A stretch of DNA of 64,000 bases from the NCBI RefSeq assembly GCF_014905615.1, contig NZ_AQGU01000029.1, forward strand, positions 496,001 to 560,000. The letters run 5' to 3'. The DNA comes from Pseudoalteromonas aliena SW19 (GTDB lineage Bacteria; Pseudomonadota; Gammaproteobacteria; Enterobacterales; Alteromonadaceae). The notes under the pieces were generated by a model that saw nothing but the letters and a program-made list of their open reading frames with translations, did not search any database and was not told the DNA's origin. Numbering within the stretch: position 1 is the stretch's first letter; every line of letters starts with the position of its first letter. Both the position numbers and the translations under genes were made by a program. This document shows positions 25,860 through 35,452 of this stretch, in pieces.

Positions 25860-25973
25860 TTTTCACCTTAAATTGTCATGAGTTTAAAAATAGTACACAA
25901 AGCTAAAAAACATGCTAGGGTAAGTTTAGTACAACACATTTAGTAAAACACAAAACAATAAAAAGGTGAACAC

Positions 25974-26207
25974 ATGCAATTTAACCAAACAATGATAGAA
26001 GAGTTTACGCTATTGGCTAAATTTCCACGCGACAGTAAAATGCAGGGAATTAAATTACATTCAGATGCAGAGCCAAGTTTACTTAGTGCAGCGCAACGGT
26101 TATTTGAAAAAGGGATTATAGATAGCCCAGATGGCGGTTATTTAACTGATCTGGGCTTAGACTTAATTGAGCACGTTACGGTTATTCATAGTGCGCTACA
26201 AAGTTAG
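25974..26207 (+). CDS. TIGR02647-family small protein
   Basis: A 77-residue protein resembling TIGR02647 (small conserved gammaproteobacterial protein, possible DNA binder): EEFTLLAKFPRDSKMQGIKL, RLFEKGIIDSPDGGYLTDLG and LIEHVTVIHSAL. The layout suggests a winged-helix-like fold. An AAAAGGTG ribosome site precedes the ATG. It stands alone. Confidence 0.8.
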   Translation: MQFNQTMIEEFTLLAKFPRDSKMQGIKLHSDAEPSLLSAAQRLFEKGIIDSPDGGYLTDLGLDLIEHVTVIHSALQS

Positions 26208-26219
26208 TTTTAAATTAGC

Positions 26220-26849
26220 TCAATTTGCATCGGGCTGATTTTGCGGAGCAGCATCATTAAATGCAGCCAATTTATTACAACGCGCGTAAATGGCTGCAAT
26301 TTTTGGATAAGCAGCCATATCAACATTAAAACGAATGGCATTAAACACTTGCGGGACTAGGCATATATCCGCGAGCGTTGGTTGATCACCAATGCAATAG
26401 TCATCATTTTCGTTTAGCATAAGTTCTATTTTTTCAAAGCCTATCTCAATCCAGTGTCGATACCATTTATTTTTAGCCTCATCATCTACCCCTAGCTCAT
26501 TTGATAGATATTTAAGGACACGTAAATTATTAACAGGGTGTATATCGCAGGCAATCGCAAAACTTAAATTTCTTATTTGCGCTTTTTGCCACGCAGTTCC
26601 TGGAATTAACGGCGACTGAGGGTACGTTTCATCAAGCCATTCAAGTATCGCAAGCGATTGGGCTAATACGCCGTCATCGGTTTCAAGTGCAGGGAGTAAG
26701 CCTTGTGGATTCATTTTTAAATAGTCGTCGCCAAGTTGCTCTGACTTTAAAAGGTTAACAATCGCAAGTTCATGATCGATTGCTTTTAAATTAAGCGCTA
26801 TACGGACTCTGTACGCGGCTGATGAACGAAAGTAGCTGTATAATTTCAT
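26220..26849 (-). CDS. maiA: Maleylacetoacetate isomerase
   Basis: A 209-residue zeta-class glutathione-S-transferase-fold enzyme that isomerises maleylacetoacetate to fumarylacetoacetate in tyrosine/homogentisate breakdown. The N-terminus has YSYFRSSAAYRVRIALNLK with the catalytic Ser-Ser motif, then NPQGLLPALE and QSLAILEWLDE. It lies directly downstream of hmgA (2-bp gap), so the two are one operon. No fumarylacetoacetase gene follows. Confidence 0.93.
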   Translation of the reverse strand: MKLYSYFRSSAAYRVRIALNLKAIDHELAIVNLLKSEQLGDDYLKMNPQGLLPALETDDGVLAQSLAILEWLDETYPQSPLIPGTAWQKAQIRNLSFAIACDIHPVNNLRVLKYLSNELGVDDEAKNKWYRHWIEIGFEKIELMLNENDDYCIGDQPTLADICLVPQVFNAIRFNVDMAAYPKIAAIYARCNKLAAFNDAAPQNQPDAN

Positions 26850-26851
26850 AA

Positions 26852-28153
26852 TTAATCCTGTGAGCCTGTAAATTGCTTTTTAATAGTACGCCAGCAGTCA
26901 GTGTAATTTGGCTGGCGTTCTTGTCCTTCTAATGCGTATTTTGTCGGCGAAATGATATAGCGCGACTCAAACATAAAGGCTAGGGTATTTTCGTATTTTT
27001 GTGGAACCAGTTCCGCATTAGATGCTTTTTCAAATACATCGGCTTCAGGACCATGCGGCGACATACAATTGTGTAAACTCGCACCACCTGGTACAAAACC
27101 GTGCTCTTTTGCATCATATACACCTTCGATTAAGCCCATAAACTCGCTCATAATATTGCGATGATAGTAAGGCGGCCTAAATGTATTTTCGGCGACCATC
27201 CAACGAGGCGGGAAAATAACAAAATCAACATTCGCCATGCCTTCAGTGGCTGATGGCGACGTCAATACCGTAAATATAGACGGGTCGGGGTGATCAAAAC
27301 TAACCGTATTCATGACGTTAAAACGCGATAAATCGTATTTATACGGCGAACTATTCCCTGTCCATGCGACTACATCAAAAGGAGAGTGCTTAATTTCGCA
27401 GCTAAATAAATTACCATTAAACTTAGAAACCAGTTCAAAATCACCTTCTTTATCTTCATAGGCTGCCACTGGGTATTGAAAATCTCGGTCGTTGGCATAA
27501 CCATTAGCACCTACAGGGCCACGCTCTGCAAGCTCTAATGCATGGCCATAATTTTCGCAAATATAGCCGCGCGCAGTATCGTCAATTAAATCAACAGAGA
27601 ATTTGATGCCTCGTGGGATCACAGCAATTTCACCTGGTTTAATGCCTAATTTACCGCATTCGGTGTGAATTAATAACTCACCTTGCTGCGGGACAAATAA
27701 CATTTCGCCATCGGCATTACAAAAGTAGCGGTCTTGCATTGACTGATTGGCTACATATACATGAATGCCAATACCCGATTGTCCGTTTGCGCTACCGTTC
27801 GCGGCCATTGTTACTAATCCGTCTATAAAATCGGTCGGTGCAGAGGGTATATCAATTGGGTTCCAGCGAAGCATTGTTGGTGGTGTTACAGCTTCTGTTA
27901 TGGGTGCTGTTCTTAGTGAACCGTTATCTATTGCACGATAATCACCTTGCACCACCGACGGACGAATTCTGTAAAACCAAGTTCGACGATTTGCAGCACG
28001 CGGAGCAGTGAAGGCCGTTGAACTAAATTGCTCAGTGTATAAATCGTATTTAACTTTTTGTGGACTAAATTGACCTATTGGTAATGCACCGGGCAGCGCT
28101 TGTGTCTCAAATTCATTACCAAAGCCGGTCATATAATTTAACTGTGTGGCCAT
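26852..28153 (-). CDS. hmgA: Homogentisate 1,2-dioxygenase
   Basis: A 433-residue iron dioxygenase that opens the ring of homogentisate. It has the family N-terminus YMTGFGNEFETQALPGALP and the C-terminal iron-site region SLHNCMSPHGPEADVFEKAS (His/Glu ligands), plus RPPYYHRNIMSEFMGL. The length is standard. It is the promoter-proximal gene of hmgA-maiA and is divergent from a MarR regulator. Confidence 0.97.
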   Translation of the reverse strand: MATQLNYMTGFGNEFETQALPGALPIGQFSPQKVKYDLYTEQFSSTAFTAPRAANRRTWFYRIRPSVVQGDYRAIDNGSLRTAPITEAVTPPTMLRWNPIDIPSAPTDFIDGLVTMAANGSANGQSGIGIHVYVANQSMQDRYFCNADGEMLFVPQQGELLIHTECGKLGIKPGEIAVIPRGIKFSVDLIDDTARGYICENYGHALELAERGPVGANGYANDRDFQYPVAAYEDKEGDFELVSKFNGNLFSCEIKHSPFDVVAWTGNSSPYKYDLSRFNVMNTVSFDHPDPSIFTVLTSPSATEGMANVDFVIFPPRWMVAENTFRPPYYHRNIMSEFMGLIEGVYDAKEHGFVPGGASLHNCMSPHGPEADVFEKASNAELVPQKYENTLAFMFESRYIISPTKYALEGQERQPNYTDCWRTIKKQFTGSQD

Positions 28154-28304
28154 TACTGACTCCTGTGAGAGAAGGTTGGTTTTATGTTTTTATTATTTAA
28201 GGTAAGATACTCTCAAGTGAGACTAATATCAAATGTGCTAACATGCATCTGTGTAAATAAAAATGAACAGATAAGTAAACTTTACAGAGCTGGAATACCT
28301 GAAA

Positions 28305-28736
28305 ATGCAAATAGATTTAGCAACGTTTTTACCTTATCAATTAACCAATATCGCAACGCGTGTCAGTAACGACTTTGCCGAGGTTTATCAAACTAAATAC
28401 GGTTTAACTATTCCTCAGTGGCGAATACTTGCTAATTTAGCGCAGTATGGGCAAAGCAACGCAAAGGATTTATGCCTTCAAGCAAATATGGATAAATCGA
28501 CGTTATCGCGTGCTGCAAAAGTATTGATAGATAAAGGCTTAATTCGTAGTCAATTGAATGAGAATGACAAGCGGGCGGTACTACTTATGCTCAGTGAAGC
28601 AGGGCAAGAAATATATCAACAAATAGCCCCCGATGCGCTCGCGTGGGAAAAAAAATTATTAAATTCATTAAGTAGAGAGGAATATACAGTATTAATGAGC
28701 GTTTTTGATAAGTTGCATAACACATTAAAAGAATAA
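28305..28736 (+). CDS. MarR-family regulator, probably of hmgA-maiA
   Basis: A 143-residue winged-helix regulator with the MarR core: YGLTIPQWRILANLAQYGQ, DLCLQANMDKSTLSRAAKVL and NENDKRAVLLMLSEAG. It is divergent from hmgA with 151 bp between starts, the usual layout for a regulator of the adjacent catabolic operon. A short palindrome TCTCA-AG-TGAGA at 28211-28222 in that gap is a possible operator. The ligand (for example homogentisate) is inference. Confidence 0.88.
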   Translation: MQIDLATFLPYQLTNIATRVSNDFAEVYQTKYGLTIPQWRILANLAQYGQSNAKDLCLQANMDKSTLSRAAKVLIDKGLIRSQLNENDKRAVLLMLSEAGQEIYQQIAPDALAWEKKLLNSLSREEYTVLMSVFDKLHNTLKE

Positions 28737-28761
28737 AAAAGCCCACAAAGTAGGCTTTTTT
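28735..28761. terminator. Terminator between the MarR gene and the TonB receptor
   Basis: Stem AAAAAAGCCCA / TAGGCTTTTTT (one mismatch) with loop CAAAG, between two convergent stops, T-run on both strands. Confidence 0.75.
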
Positions 28762-28787
28762 AATAGTAACTAATTTAAATTATTAAA

Positions 28788-31700
28788 TTAGAAAGTGTAA
28801 CGAACACCTACACGCATTTGCCATACAGATGCATCAGTTTGTACTGACGTATTTGCGTTATTACCGTTAAAGTCTGAGTACACGTAGCGACCTTGGTCGT
28901 CCAAAGACGTTGAGATCATGCTTGCGCCTACGAAAGGACCTTTCTTAAGTACGCCCCAGTCATCATTTAGCATGTTTGTAAGGTTGTCGATTACGAAGAA
29001 TGCTTCACCTTTATGACCTTCCATAAAGCCTGGTAATTCTTGTGTAATCTTAAAGTTAAACTTAACAAACCAATCTGAATTCTGTTGGTTGCGACCAGTA
29101 ATTTCGCCACGTTTTAAGCCTTCAGATGAAATGAAATCATTGAATTCATTAATCTCGTCAGCTGACATGTTATAAACAACGTTAGGATCGTTTTCAAGTG
29201 GAACATACAATAGTTGGCGGTTACCATTCCAGTTGTTGTCACCAAAAGTGCCATCGCTTCCATCAAATGTGAAGCTGTAAGGTAGGCCTTTGTAAGCTTC
29301 ACCGAACAGATTAAAGCGTGTTTCAAAGCCGTCTACAAACTCATATTTGTAACCAAGCGTCATAGTAAAGCGATGCGGAATTTCATAATCTGAAGATGCA
29401 ACACCAGGGTTACCTGGGTTAGAAAGCGCGATGTTACCGTAGTTTGAGCCGGCAACAGAGCTGGTCATTGGGTTAACATCGTCAGAATCTGTGTAAGCGT
29501 AACCAAAGTTGACGCTAATGCCATTATCAAACATCTTGCTAACAGCTAATGAAATAACAGATGAATCACCACTATCGCCATTAACATTAGTTAGTAAGTA
29601 CTCGTTTCCACGACCTTCAATTGATTTATAGATAGGACGACCATCAAATGTATCCTCACCAGAATCCTGAAGTGCGATGTCACGCATTAGGGCAGCGTCT
29701 TTTTTCTTAGAGTATAAGTAGTCTAGTGAAATAACATACTCGTTTTCAGTTGTGTATGTTGCACCAAGTGAGTACTTCCACTCTGAAGGAATTTCGAAAT
29801 TAGGATCTACAGCATTAGCAGTTGCGTCACCAGAACCAATTTTTGTACCAGCAACAATATCGAACATTTCTTGCGGAACATCGAAACCAGGTGTGCCACC
29901 ATTTACATTGGCTGTATTAAATAAATCTACGCCCCGGAATTGTGTACTAATGTTTGTAATACCGTCGTTTGAGTATGAGTTTGATAACCAAACGTTAGGG
30001 TTACCACCAGAGAATAAGCCTAAGCCTGCACGTACTTCGAGCTCATCGGTTGCATACCACTGAAAACCAACGCGCGGTTGCAACAAGCTGATACCATCAA
30101 ATGTAGATTGGTTGCTGTAACCGTAACGTGTAGTGAAATTTTGATTAAAGTTAGGTACATCATCACTTGTGTATTTATCGTAACGTAAACCAAAGGTGAT
30201 ATTTGCATCTAAATCAGAGAATGCATATTCATCTTGAACATAAAATGTATGTTGAGCATACTCAAAGCTCGCAGCAGCATCATTTGGATCGTTTGTACCT
30301 GCTGCATTGTTGTAGTAAATACGTGCTGCTTGACCCGCTTCAAAATCTTCTATTGAATCAAAACGCCACTCACCTTGAGTATGCTGTACAAATAAATTGA
30401 ATACAGATAGCTCTTCAAACTCATAGCCAGCAGTAACTGTATGTTGGTCTAGGTAGTAAGTACCAGCCACTTTAAATGTTGTCGTATCATAATCTAGATC
30501 ATTCGATTGACGCGAATCATCTGGACCAATGAATACTGTACCACCGTTAGCTGTGCGAATTTGCATCTCACCAAAGCTGCTGGCAGCATCAATAGATTGT
30601 ACAGTTTTGTCTAGCTCCGACTTACCTAAGCGTACTTCAGTAGAGAAGTCATCTGACCAATCGGAATAAACAGAACCGATAATTGATGTAAGCTCTGAAC
30701 TTTCATTAAAAAAGTGATTAGATAGAGAAACACGGCTAGAACCTGTGTCCGATTGTGAAATAGTGTTACCGTCATTGTAGTTATAAATTAAATTCGCACG
30801 GTGATCTTCGTTGATATTCCAATCTAATTTAATGAATATTTTCTCATCTTCAACAGGCATACTTGATGGCATACCACCTGCATCGTAGCTATAAATTGAC
30901 TGTGAAATACTTTGAATACGTGAAATGTCATCGGCTGTTACACTGCCAGTATTTAAGCCGTCGTAGTTAAACTGACGAACACCTTCAAGTTTCTCGTAAG
31001 AAGTGAATAAAAATAGTTTATCTTCAATTAGTGGAAGACCTACGTTAAAGCCGTAACGTTTTTCAGTATAGTTACCGTTATCAACGTCATCACCTTCAAT
31101 TTCATCACCTTTGAAAGAGTCGCTAGTGTAATCAAAGAAAACAGCGCCATGCACATCGTTGCCACCAGATTTAGTTACAGCGTTGATGTTACACGATGTA
31201 AAGCCACCGTATTGAACGTCAAAAGGGGCTAGCTCAGCTGAAACTTGTTCAATAGAGTCGAAAGAGAAAGGGGCACGGATAGTAGGGTAACCGTTTGAGC
31301 TTAAACCAAAGTTATCGTTCATGCGAACGCCGTCAAGCGTTAAGCTGTTGTAACGTGGGTTACCACCACCACAGTTGATTGAACCACGGCTATCATCAAT
31401 TGTGATACGTGGGTCAATACGAATAATGTCTTTTAAATCACGGTTAATAGCTGGCGTATTTTCAAGGTCAGTTAGCGTAAATGTAGACGCAGGACCAGTT
31501 CCACCAGACATAGAGCTAATTGGAGCACCCGTAACGACAATTTGTTCCATACTTGATTGTGACTCAAGAGAAACGTTTACTGGGTAATCGTTACCAATGT
31601 TTAATATGATGTTATTAAACTCTTGGTCTGCGTATACATCTGAATCTACAACGACTTTATAAGGGCCACCAACACGAAGGCCTTTAGCTGTAAAATAACC

Positions 31701-31904
31701 CGCATCATTTGCTTCCGTTGTTTTTACTGATCCAGAAGGCACATGTAAAATTGTTACTTTTGTTCCTGCTGCTGGATTACCATTAGGACCTGTGATCTGA
31801 CCTTTAATTGCAGAGGTTGTTTCGTTAGCAATTGCAGCACCACTTACACCAACACATGCCGCAATGGCAAGTGAAAGAGCTGTTTTGCGAAGTTGAGTTT
31901 TCAT
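28788..31904 (-). CDS. TonB-dependent receptor, Oar-like, with N-terminal carboxypeptidase-regulatory domain
   Basis: A 1038-residue outer-membrane receptor. Signal peptide (LSLAIAACVGVSGAAIA), then a CarboxypepD_reg-like domain (about 30-125, TSAIKGQITGPNGNPAAGTK), a plug domain (about 125-265, EQIVVTGAPIS, LDGVRMNDNFGL, INAVTKSGGNDVHG) and a large beta-barrel ending in the expected aromatic residue (VGVRYTF). Oar-like receptors take up or export larger substrates such as peptides; the ligand here is unknown. It is a paralogue of the gene at 32240-35419. Its leader shares ACACGGGAAA with that gene's leader. Two Cys in the plug (SINCGGG and TSCNINAV) could pair. Confidence 0.92.
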   Translation of the reverse strand: MKTQLRKTALSLAIAACVGVSGAAIANETTSAIKGQITGPNGNPAAGTKVTILHVPSGSVKTTEANDAGYFTAKGLRVGGPYKVVVDSDVYADQEFNNIILNIGNDYPVNVSLESQSSMEQIVVTGAPISSMSGGTGPASTFTLTDLENTPAINRDLKDIIRIDPRITIDDSRGSINCGGGNPRYNSLTLDGVRMNDNFGLSSNGYPTIRAPFSFDSIEQVSAELAPFDVQYGGFTSCNINAVTKSGGNDVHGAVFFDYTSDSFKGDEIEGDDVDNGNYTEKRYGFNVGLPLIEDKLFLFTSYEKLEGVRQFNYDGLNTGSVTADDISRIQSISQSIYSYDAGGMPSSMPVEDEKIFIKLDWNINEDHRANLIYNYNDGNTISQSDTGSSRVSLSNHFFNESSELTSIIGSVYSDWSDDFSTEVRLGKSELDKTVQSIDAASSFGEMQIRTANGGTVFIGPDDSRQSNDLDYDTTTFKVAGTYYLDQHTVTAGYEFEELSVFNLFVQHTQGEWRFDSIEDFEAGQAARIYYNNAAGTNDPNDAAASFEYAQHTFYVQDEYAFSDLDANITFGLRYDKYTSDDVPNFNQNFTTRYGYSNQSTFDGISLLQPRVGFQWYATDELEVRAGLGLFSGGNPNVWLSNSYSNDGITNISTQFRGVDLFNTANVNGGTPGFDVPQEMFDIVAGTKIGSGDATANAVDPNFEIPSEWKYSLGATYTTENEYVISLDYLYSKKKDAALMRDIALQDSGEDTFDGRPIYKSIEGRGNEYLLTNVNGDSGDSSVISLAVSKMFDNGISVNFGYAYTDSDDVNPMTSSVAGSNYGNIALSNPGNPGVASSDYEIPHRFTMTLGYKYEFVDGFETRFNLFGEAYKGLPYSFTFDGSDGTFGDNNWNGNRQLLYVPLENDPNVVYNMSADEINEFNDFISSEGLKRGEITGRNQQNSDWFVKFNFKITQELPGFMEGHKGEAFFVIDNLTNMLNDDWGVLKKGPFVGASMISTSLDDQGRYVYSDFNGNNANTSVQTDASVWQMRVGVRYTF

Positions 31905-32163
31905 TTAATTTTCCCGTGTAGTTATTAATTAAATTTTTATATTTTTATATTTGATGCTTTAGCGAACAAAGCGAAGCGCTAAATTTACTAAACATCTTGG
32001 CTATTGTACTTCATTTGTTCGTTACAAATAAAATACAACTGTAATATTTTTTTAATAAGCGGTTATGCTTATAACTATTTACAGCTTTTGTGCGATAACA
32101 TTTAGCAAAAAAATATACTACGCGGGTTTTATGACAAATATATGAAATGAAAATTTGAGGTAT
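31905..32163. other. Intergenic region between the two TonB receptors
   Basis: AT-rich leader/promoter region of the downstream receptor. Contains ACACGGGAAAA (minus strand) just before its ATG. No gene seen. Confidence 0.5.
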
Positions 32164-32193
32164 AAAAAACCCACTACAAAGTTGTAGTGGGTT
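32164..32193 (-). terminator. Terminator of the nuclease-receptor operon
   Basis: Perfect stem AACCCACTACAA / TTGTAGTGGGTT with 2-base loop, followed on the minus strand by a T-run, 47 bp after the stop at 32240. Confidence 0.85.
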
Positions 32194-32239
32194 GTTAATA
32201 TAACTTAGTTAAGGCTTATTATGTGCCTAAAGTTACAGC

Positions 32240-35200
32240 TTAAAACTTATAGCTTACGCCAATTTTAGCCTGCCAAGCAGACGAAGAACTAATGCGTGAG
32301 TAATTACGAACGTCGGCACCTCGGAAGCTATTGTCTATCTTGTATCTACCTTGATCATCTAAGCCACCAAAGTCATAAATAGTTTGGTTAGAGTAGCTTA
32401 GGCGTTCCTCTATACCCCAATCGCTATTTAGCAGGTTTGCGAAATTATCTATCATCAGATACACCTCGCCACTATGACCTTTAGCAAAACCAGGTATTTC
32501 TTGCTTAATACTCACATCCATTGTAGTAACCCAAGGTTGAGTCGCGGTGTTTTTACCTAAAATACCTCCGCGTTGAGATATACCAGCACGCTCTAATAAC
32601 GGCTCTAGTTCAGCCCACGTCATTTTAGACTCATCCCAGTTTACATTTGCATCGTCTGCACCTGTAGGAATATATGGTAAGTAAGCACCATTCGAGAAGA
32701 AAGTACTTGTATCGCCTAAATGACCATCTTTATACATATTCATTGTGTAACTAAATGGGCGACCAGAGCGGCGCTCAAAGTAAACGTTGAATTTAGTTGC
32801 ATATCCTTCAATGAACTCAGTGTTATATGCTAAATTAATTTTAAAACTGTGTTCAACTTCATAAAAGCCGCGCGCTGCAATATCTTGATTGCGGTTTACA
32901 GTAATATTGTGCTTATAGTTCCCTTCGGCTTGAGATGCAGAGCCAGCTGATGATTCAGTCACATCTTGGTGCGCATAACTTGCTGATACAAACAAGCCAT
33001 TATCCCATTCTTTAGCAATACCAGTTGAAATAATGATTGAGCGCCCATCATCTGATGAATTAGTCATCTCTATATCAGCATTATCTCTTAAAGAACCACT
33101 GTATATAGTTTGGTTTATTACGCGTTCACCATCAGCAGCAACACCTACTGGGTTAATAGATGAATTATGCCATACGGCTTCATTTTCTTTTTTATGGTAA
33201 GCAATCTCAGCTTGCCATTTAAAGCCGTCGCCTAATAACTCAGAATCAAAATCATACTCAAAACCAATTTGGGTACGAATACTTGAAGGTAGTTTAAAAT
33301 TAGGATCGATATAAGCTACGCTACCAGCACCTTGGTTTAATGAATTCTTAATTTCATCAGGTACTTTAGTGATATCTGCAGGATTATTTGCATAATAATC
33401 ATTTATTACATTATTAGGAGCCGATACTAAGGTTATACCATCACTTTGGAATGAGTTGTTATACCAAACATTAGGGATACCACCTTGGAAACGACCAATA
33501 CCACCATTAATGGTAAGTGCTTCAGTTGCATAGTATTTAAATCCAACGCGTGGCAGGATAATATCTAAACCATCAAGATTCTCTTGGTTGGTAAATCCAT
33601 AAGTGCTAGCAAAACTCTCATTTAGCGTTGGTTTGTCATCTGAAGATAGGCGCTCATAACGAACACCGGCAGTAACTTCTAAGTCATCACCTACATAAAA
33701 AGTATCTTCAATATACAATGCTAGTTGGTTACGTCTAACGTCGTATGCTGTATCAGCAGAGTTATTTGTATAAGCATTTTGGTAAGAGAAATCATATGAA
33801 CCAACTTCACGATTTTCGAATTTTTCTAAGCTATCGAATTTCCATGAGCCCAGCGAGTTTTGAGCAAATAAATTATACAAACGAAGTGACTCGTACTGAG
33901 CTCCAAAGTTTATTTCGTGCTCATCCATTAAATATGTAGCATCTAATGTAAATGTTAGATTTTGTGTTTCAGAGCGATTTGCATGACGGTATTGATCCGT
34001 ACCAAAGCTATAAGAAGGTCCATTTCGGCCATCTTCATCTACAGAAATACTACCTAAGTTAGAACGAGTTGCACTATCAGAGCTAACATCTTTGTAAGAA
34101 ATACCAATTTCAGTTGAAAAATCTTCGTTCCAATCAGAATAAAGTTTAGTTGCAAAATTATTAAATTTAGTAACATAAGCATAAGTATTTGATCGTAACA
34201 CTATAGAGTTACCACCATTGCTAGAATTACGTTCGTCTTGATCATCCTGCCATTGGTAAGTAAAGTCTAAACGATGATCATCACTTGCATTCCAACTCAA
34301 TTTAACTAATAGATTTTTATTTGTATTTTCAGGTGCGCCTGCTAATGAATCAGTTAACCCGTATTCATTATTTAAAATAGAAATAAAGCGGTTATAGTTA
34401 GCTTCAGACGTATTAAACTCATTTGCAGCACCTGAGCCTTCAAATCCATAATCTAAATCTTTTTCTTCTGACCACTCAGCGTAATTCACAAAATAAAATA
34501 ATTCATCTTTAATAGCTGCGCCACCAACATTAAAGCCAAACCTTTCTTCAGTTTTAATTGGTTCAACTTTATTTGTTGAGTACGTTTTGTGACCTAATTC
34601 ATCCAAGTCATCTTCTTCACGAATGCTTTTAAGATCGCCTGCAAGTTCTGGTGTTGAAATCTCGTAAAAGCCTGAAAACTTGAATTCGTTAGTACCACTT
34701 TTTGTTACAGCGTTAATTGTGCCGCCACCAAAGTTACCTTTAGATGCAGAAAATGGCGATACATCGACAGAGACTTGCTCAATCGCATCAAGTGCTACAG
34801 GAGGCTGAGATGTTGGGTAACCGCCAAAATTCAGACCAAAATCATCATTTTGACCAATACCATCAACAGTTAAACCGTTTGTACGTGGGTTACTACCAGC
34901 AAACGTTAGTTCACCGTTACCGTTGATGCTTGCTAATGGGTTTAAGCGCGCAATATCTTTAATATCACGGTTAAAACTTGGCATATTCTCAATTGTGTCA
35001 GCACCAAAAGTACTGCTAGAACCGCCTGATTGCTGAACTATTTTATAACCAGACACTTCAATTTTTTCAATGTTCAATGGCGCCAGTTGTGAACTTAAAC
35101 GGTATGTTTCACCAAGGTTTAAGAAGATATTTTCAACTGTAGTATCATTGAATGTGTCAGAATCGATGATTACCGTGTATGGACCACCTACACGTAAACC

Positions 35201-35419
35201 ATTCGCGATAAACGTACCGCTTTCGTTAGTTGTTAGCTCACTAATAGTACCAGTAGGTTGGTGAACAACTTTAATTTTAACGTTTGCAGCACTGCCACCT
35301 GAAGGCGTTGTAATTTTACCACGCATTGCAGATGAAGTGTCAGCAGCCATTGCGCTTGTAGAAACACCTAGAGCTAAAATTACGGCTCCAGTTAATTTCG
35401 AAAGGCGAAGCTTAGTCAT
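32240..35419 (-). CDS. TonB-dependent receptor, Oar-like (paralogue)
   Basis: A 1059-residue outer-membrane receptor with the same layout as its neighbour: signal peptide (LTGAVILALGVSTSAMA), carboxypeptidase-regulatory-like domain (about 27-115), plug (IEKIEVSGYKIVQQ, VDGIGQNDDFGL, GGTINAVTKSGTNEF) and barrel ending KIGVSYKF. Its ATG is 33 bp after the stop of the S1/P1 nuclease gene on the same strand, so the two are probably co-transcribed; this suggests nucleic-acid fragments or nucleotides as a possible ligand (inference). Confidence 0.92.
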   Translation of the reverse strand: MTKLRLSKLTGAVILALGVSTSAMAADTSSAMRGKITTPSGGSAANVKIKVVHQPTGTISELTTNESGTFIANGLRVGGPYTVIIDSDTFNDTTVENIFLNLGETYRLSSQLAPLNIEKIEVSGYKIVQQSGGSSSTFGADTIENMPSFNRDIKDIARLNPLASINGNGELTFAGSNPRTNGLTVDGIGQNDDFGLNFGGYPTSQPPVALDAIEQVSVDVSPFSASKGNFGGGTINAVTKSGTNEFKFSGFYEISTPELAGDLKSIREEDDLDELGHKTYSTNKVEPIKTEERFGFNVGGAAIKDELFYFVNYAEWSEEKDLDYGFEGSGAANEFNTSEANYNRFISILNNEYGLTDSLAGAPENTNKNLLVKLSWNASDDHRLDFTYQWQDDQDERNSSNGGNSIVLRSNTYAYVTKFNNFATKLYSDWNEDFSTEIGISYKDVSSDSATRSNLGSISVDEDGRNGPSYSFGTDQYRHANRSETQNLTFTLDATYLMDEHEINFGAQYESLRLYNLFAQNSLGSWKFDSLEKFENREVGSYDFSYQNAYTNNSADTAYDVRRNQLALYIEDTFYVGDDLEVTAGVRYERLSSDDKPTLNESFASTYGFTNQENLDGLDIILPRVGFKYYATEALTINGGIGRFQGGIPNVWYNNSFQSDGITLVSAPNNVINDYYANNPADITKVPDEIKNSLNQGAGSVAYIDPNFKLPSSIRTQIGFEYDFDSELLGDGFKWQAEIAYHKKENEAVWHNSSINPVGVAADGERVINQTIYSGSLRDNADIEMTNSSDDGRSIIISTGIAKEWDNGLFVSASYAHQDVTESSAGSASQAEGNYKHNITVNRNQDIAARGFYEVEHSFKINLAYNTEFIEGYATKFNVYFERRSGRPFSYTMNMYKDGHLGDTSTFFSNGAYLPYIPTGADDANVNWDESKMTWAELEPLLERAGISQRGGILGKNTATQPWVTTMDVSIKQEIPGFAKGHSGEVYLMIDNFANLLNSDWGIEERLSYSNQTIYDFGGLDDQGRYKIDNSFRGADVRNYSRISSSSAWQAKIGVSYKF

Positions 35420-35452
35420 AATATTGATTTCCCGTGTGTAGGTTATTTAAGT

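Noticed and set aside
28184..28369. 61-codon frame upstream of the MarR gene
   Set aside because: It overlaps the divergent promoter region and the MarR start in another frame, with no protein features.
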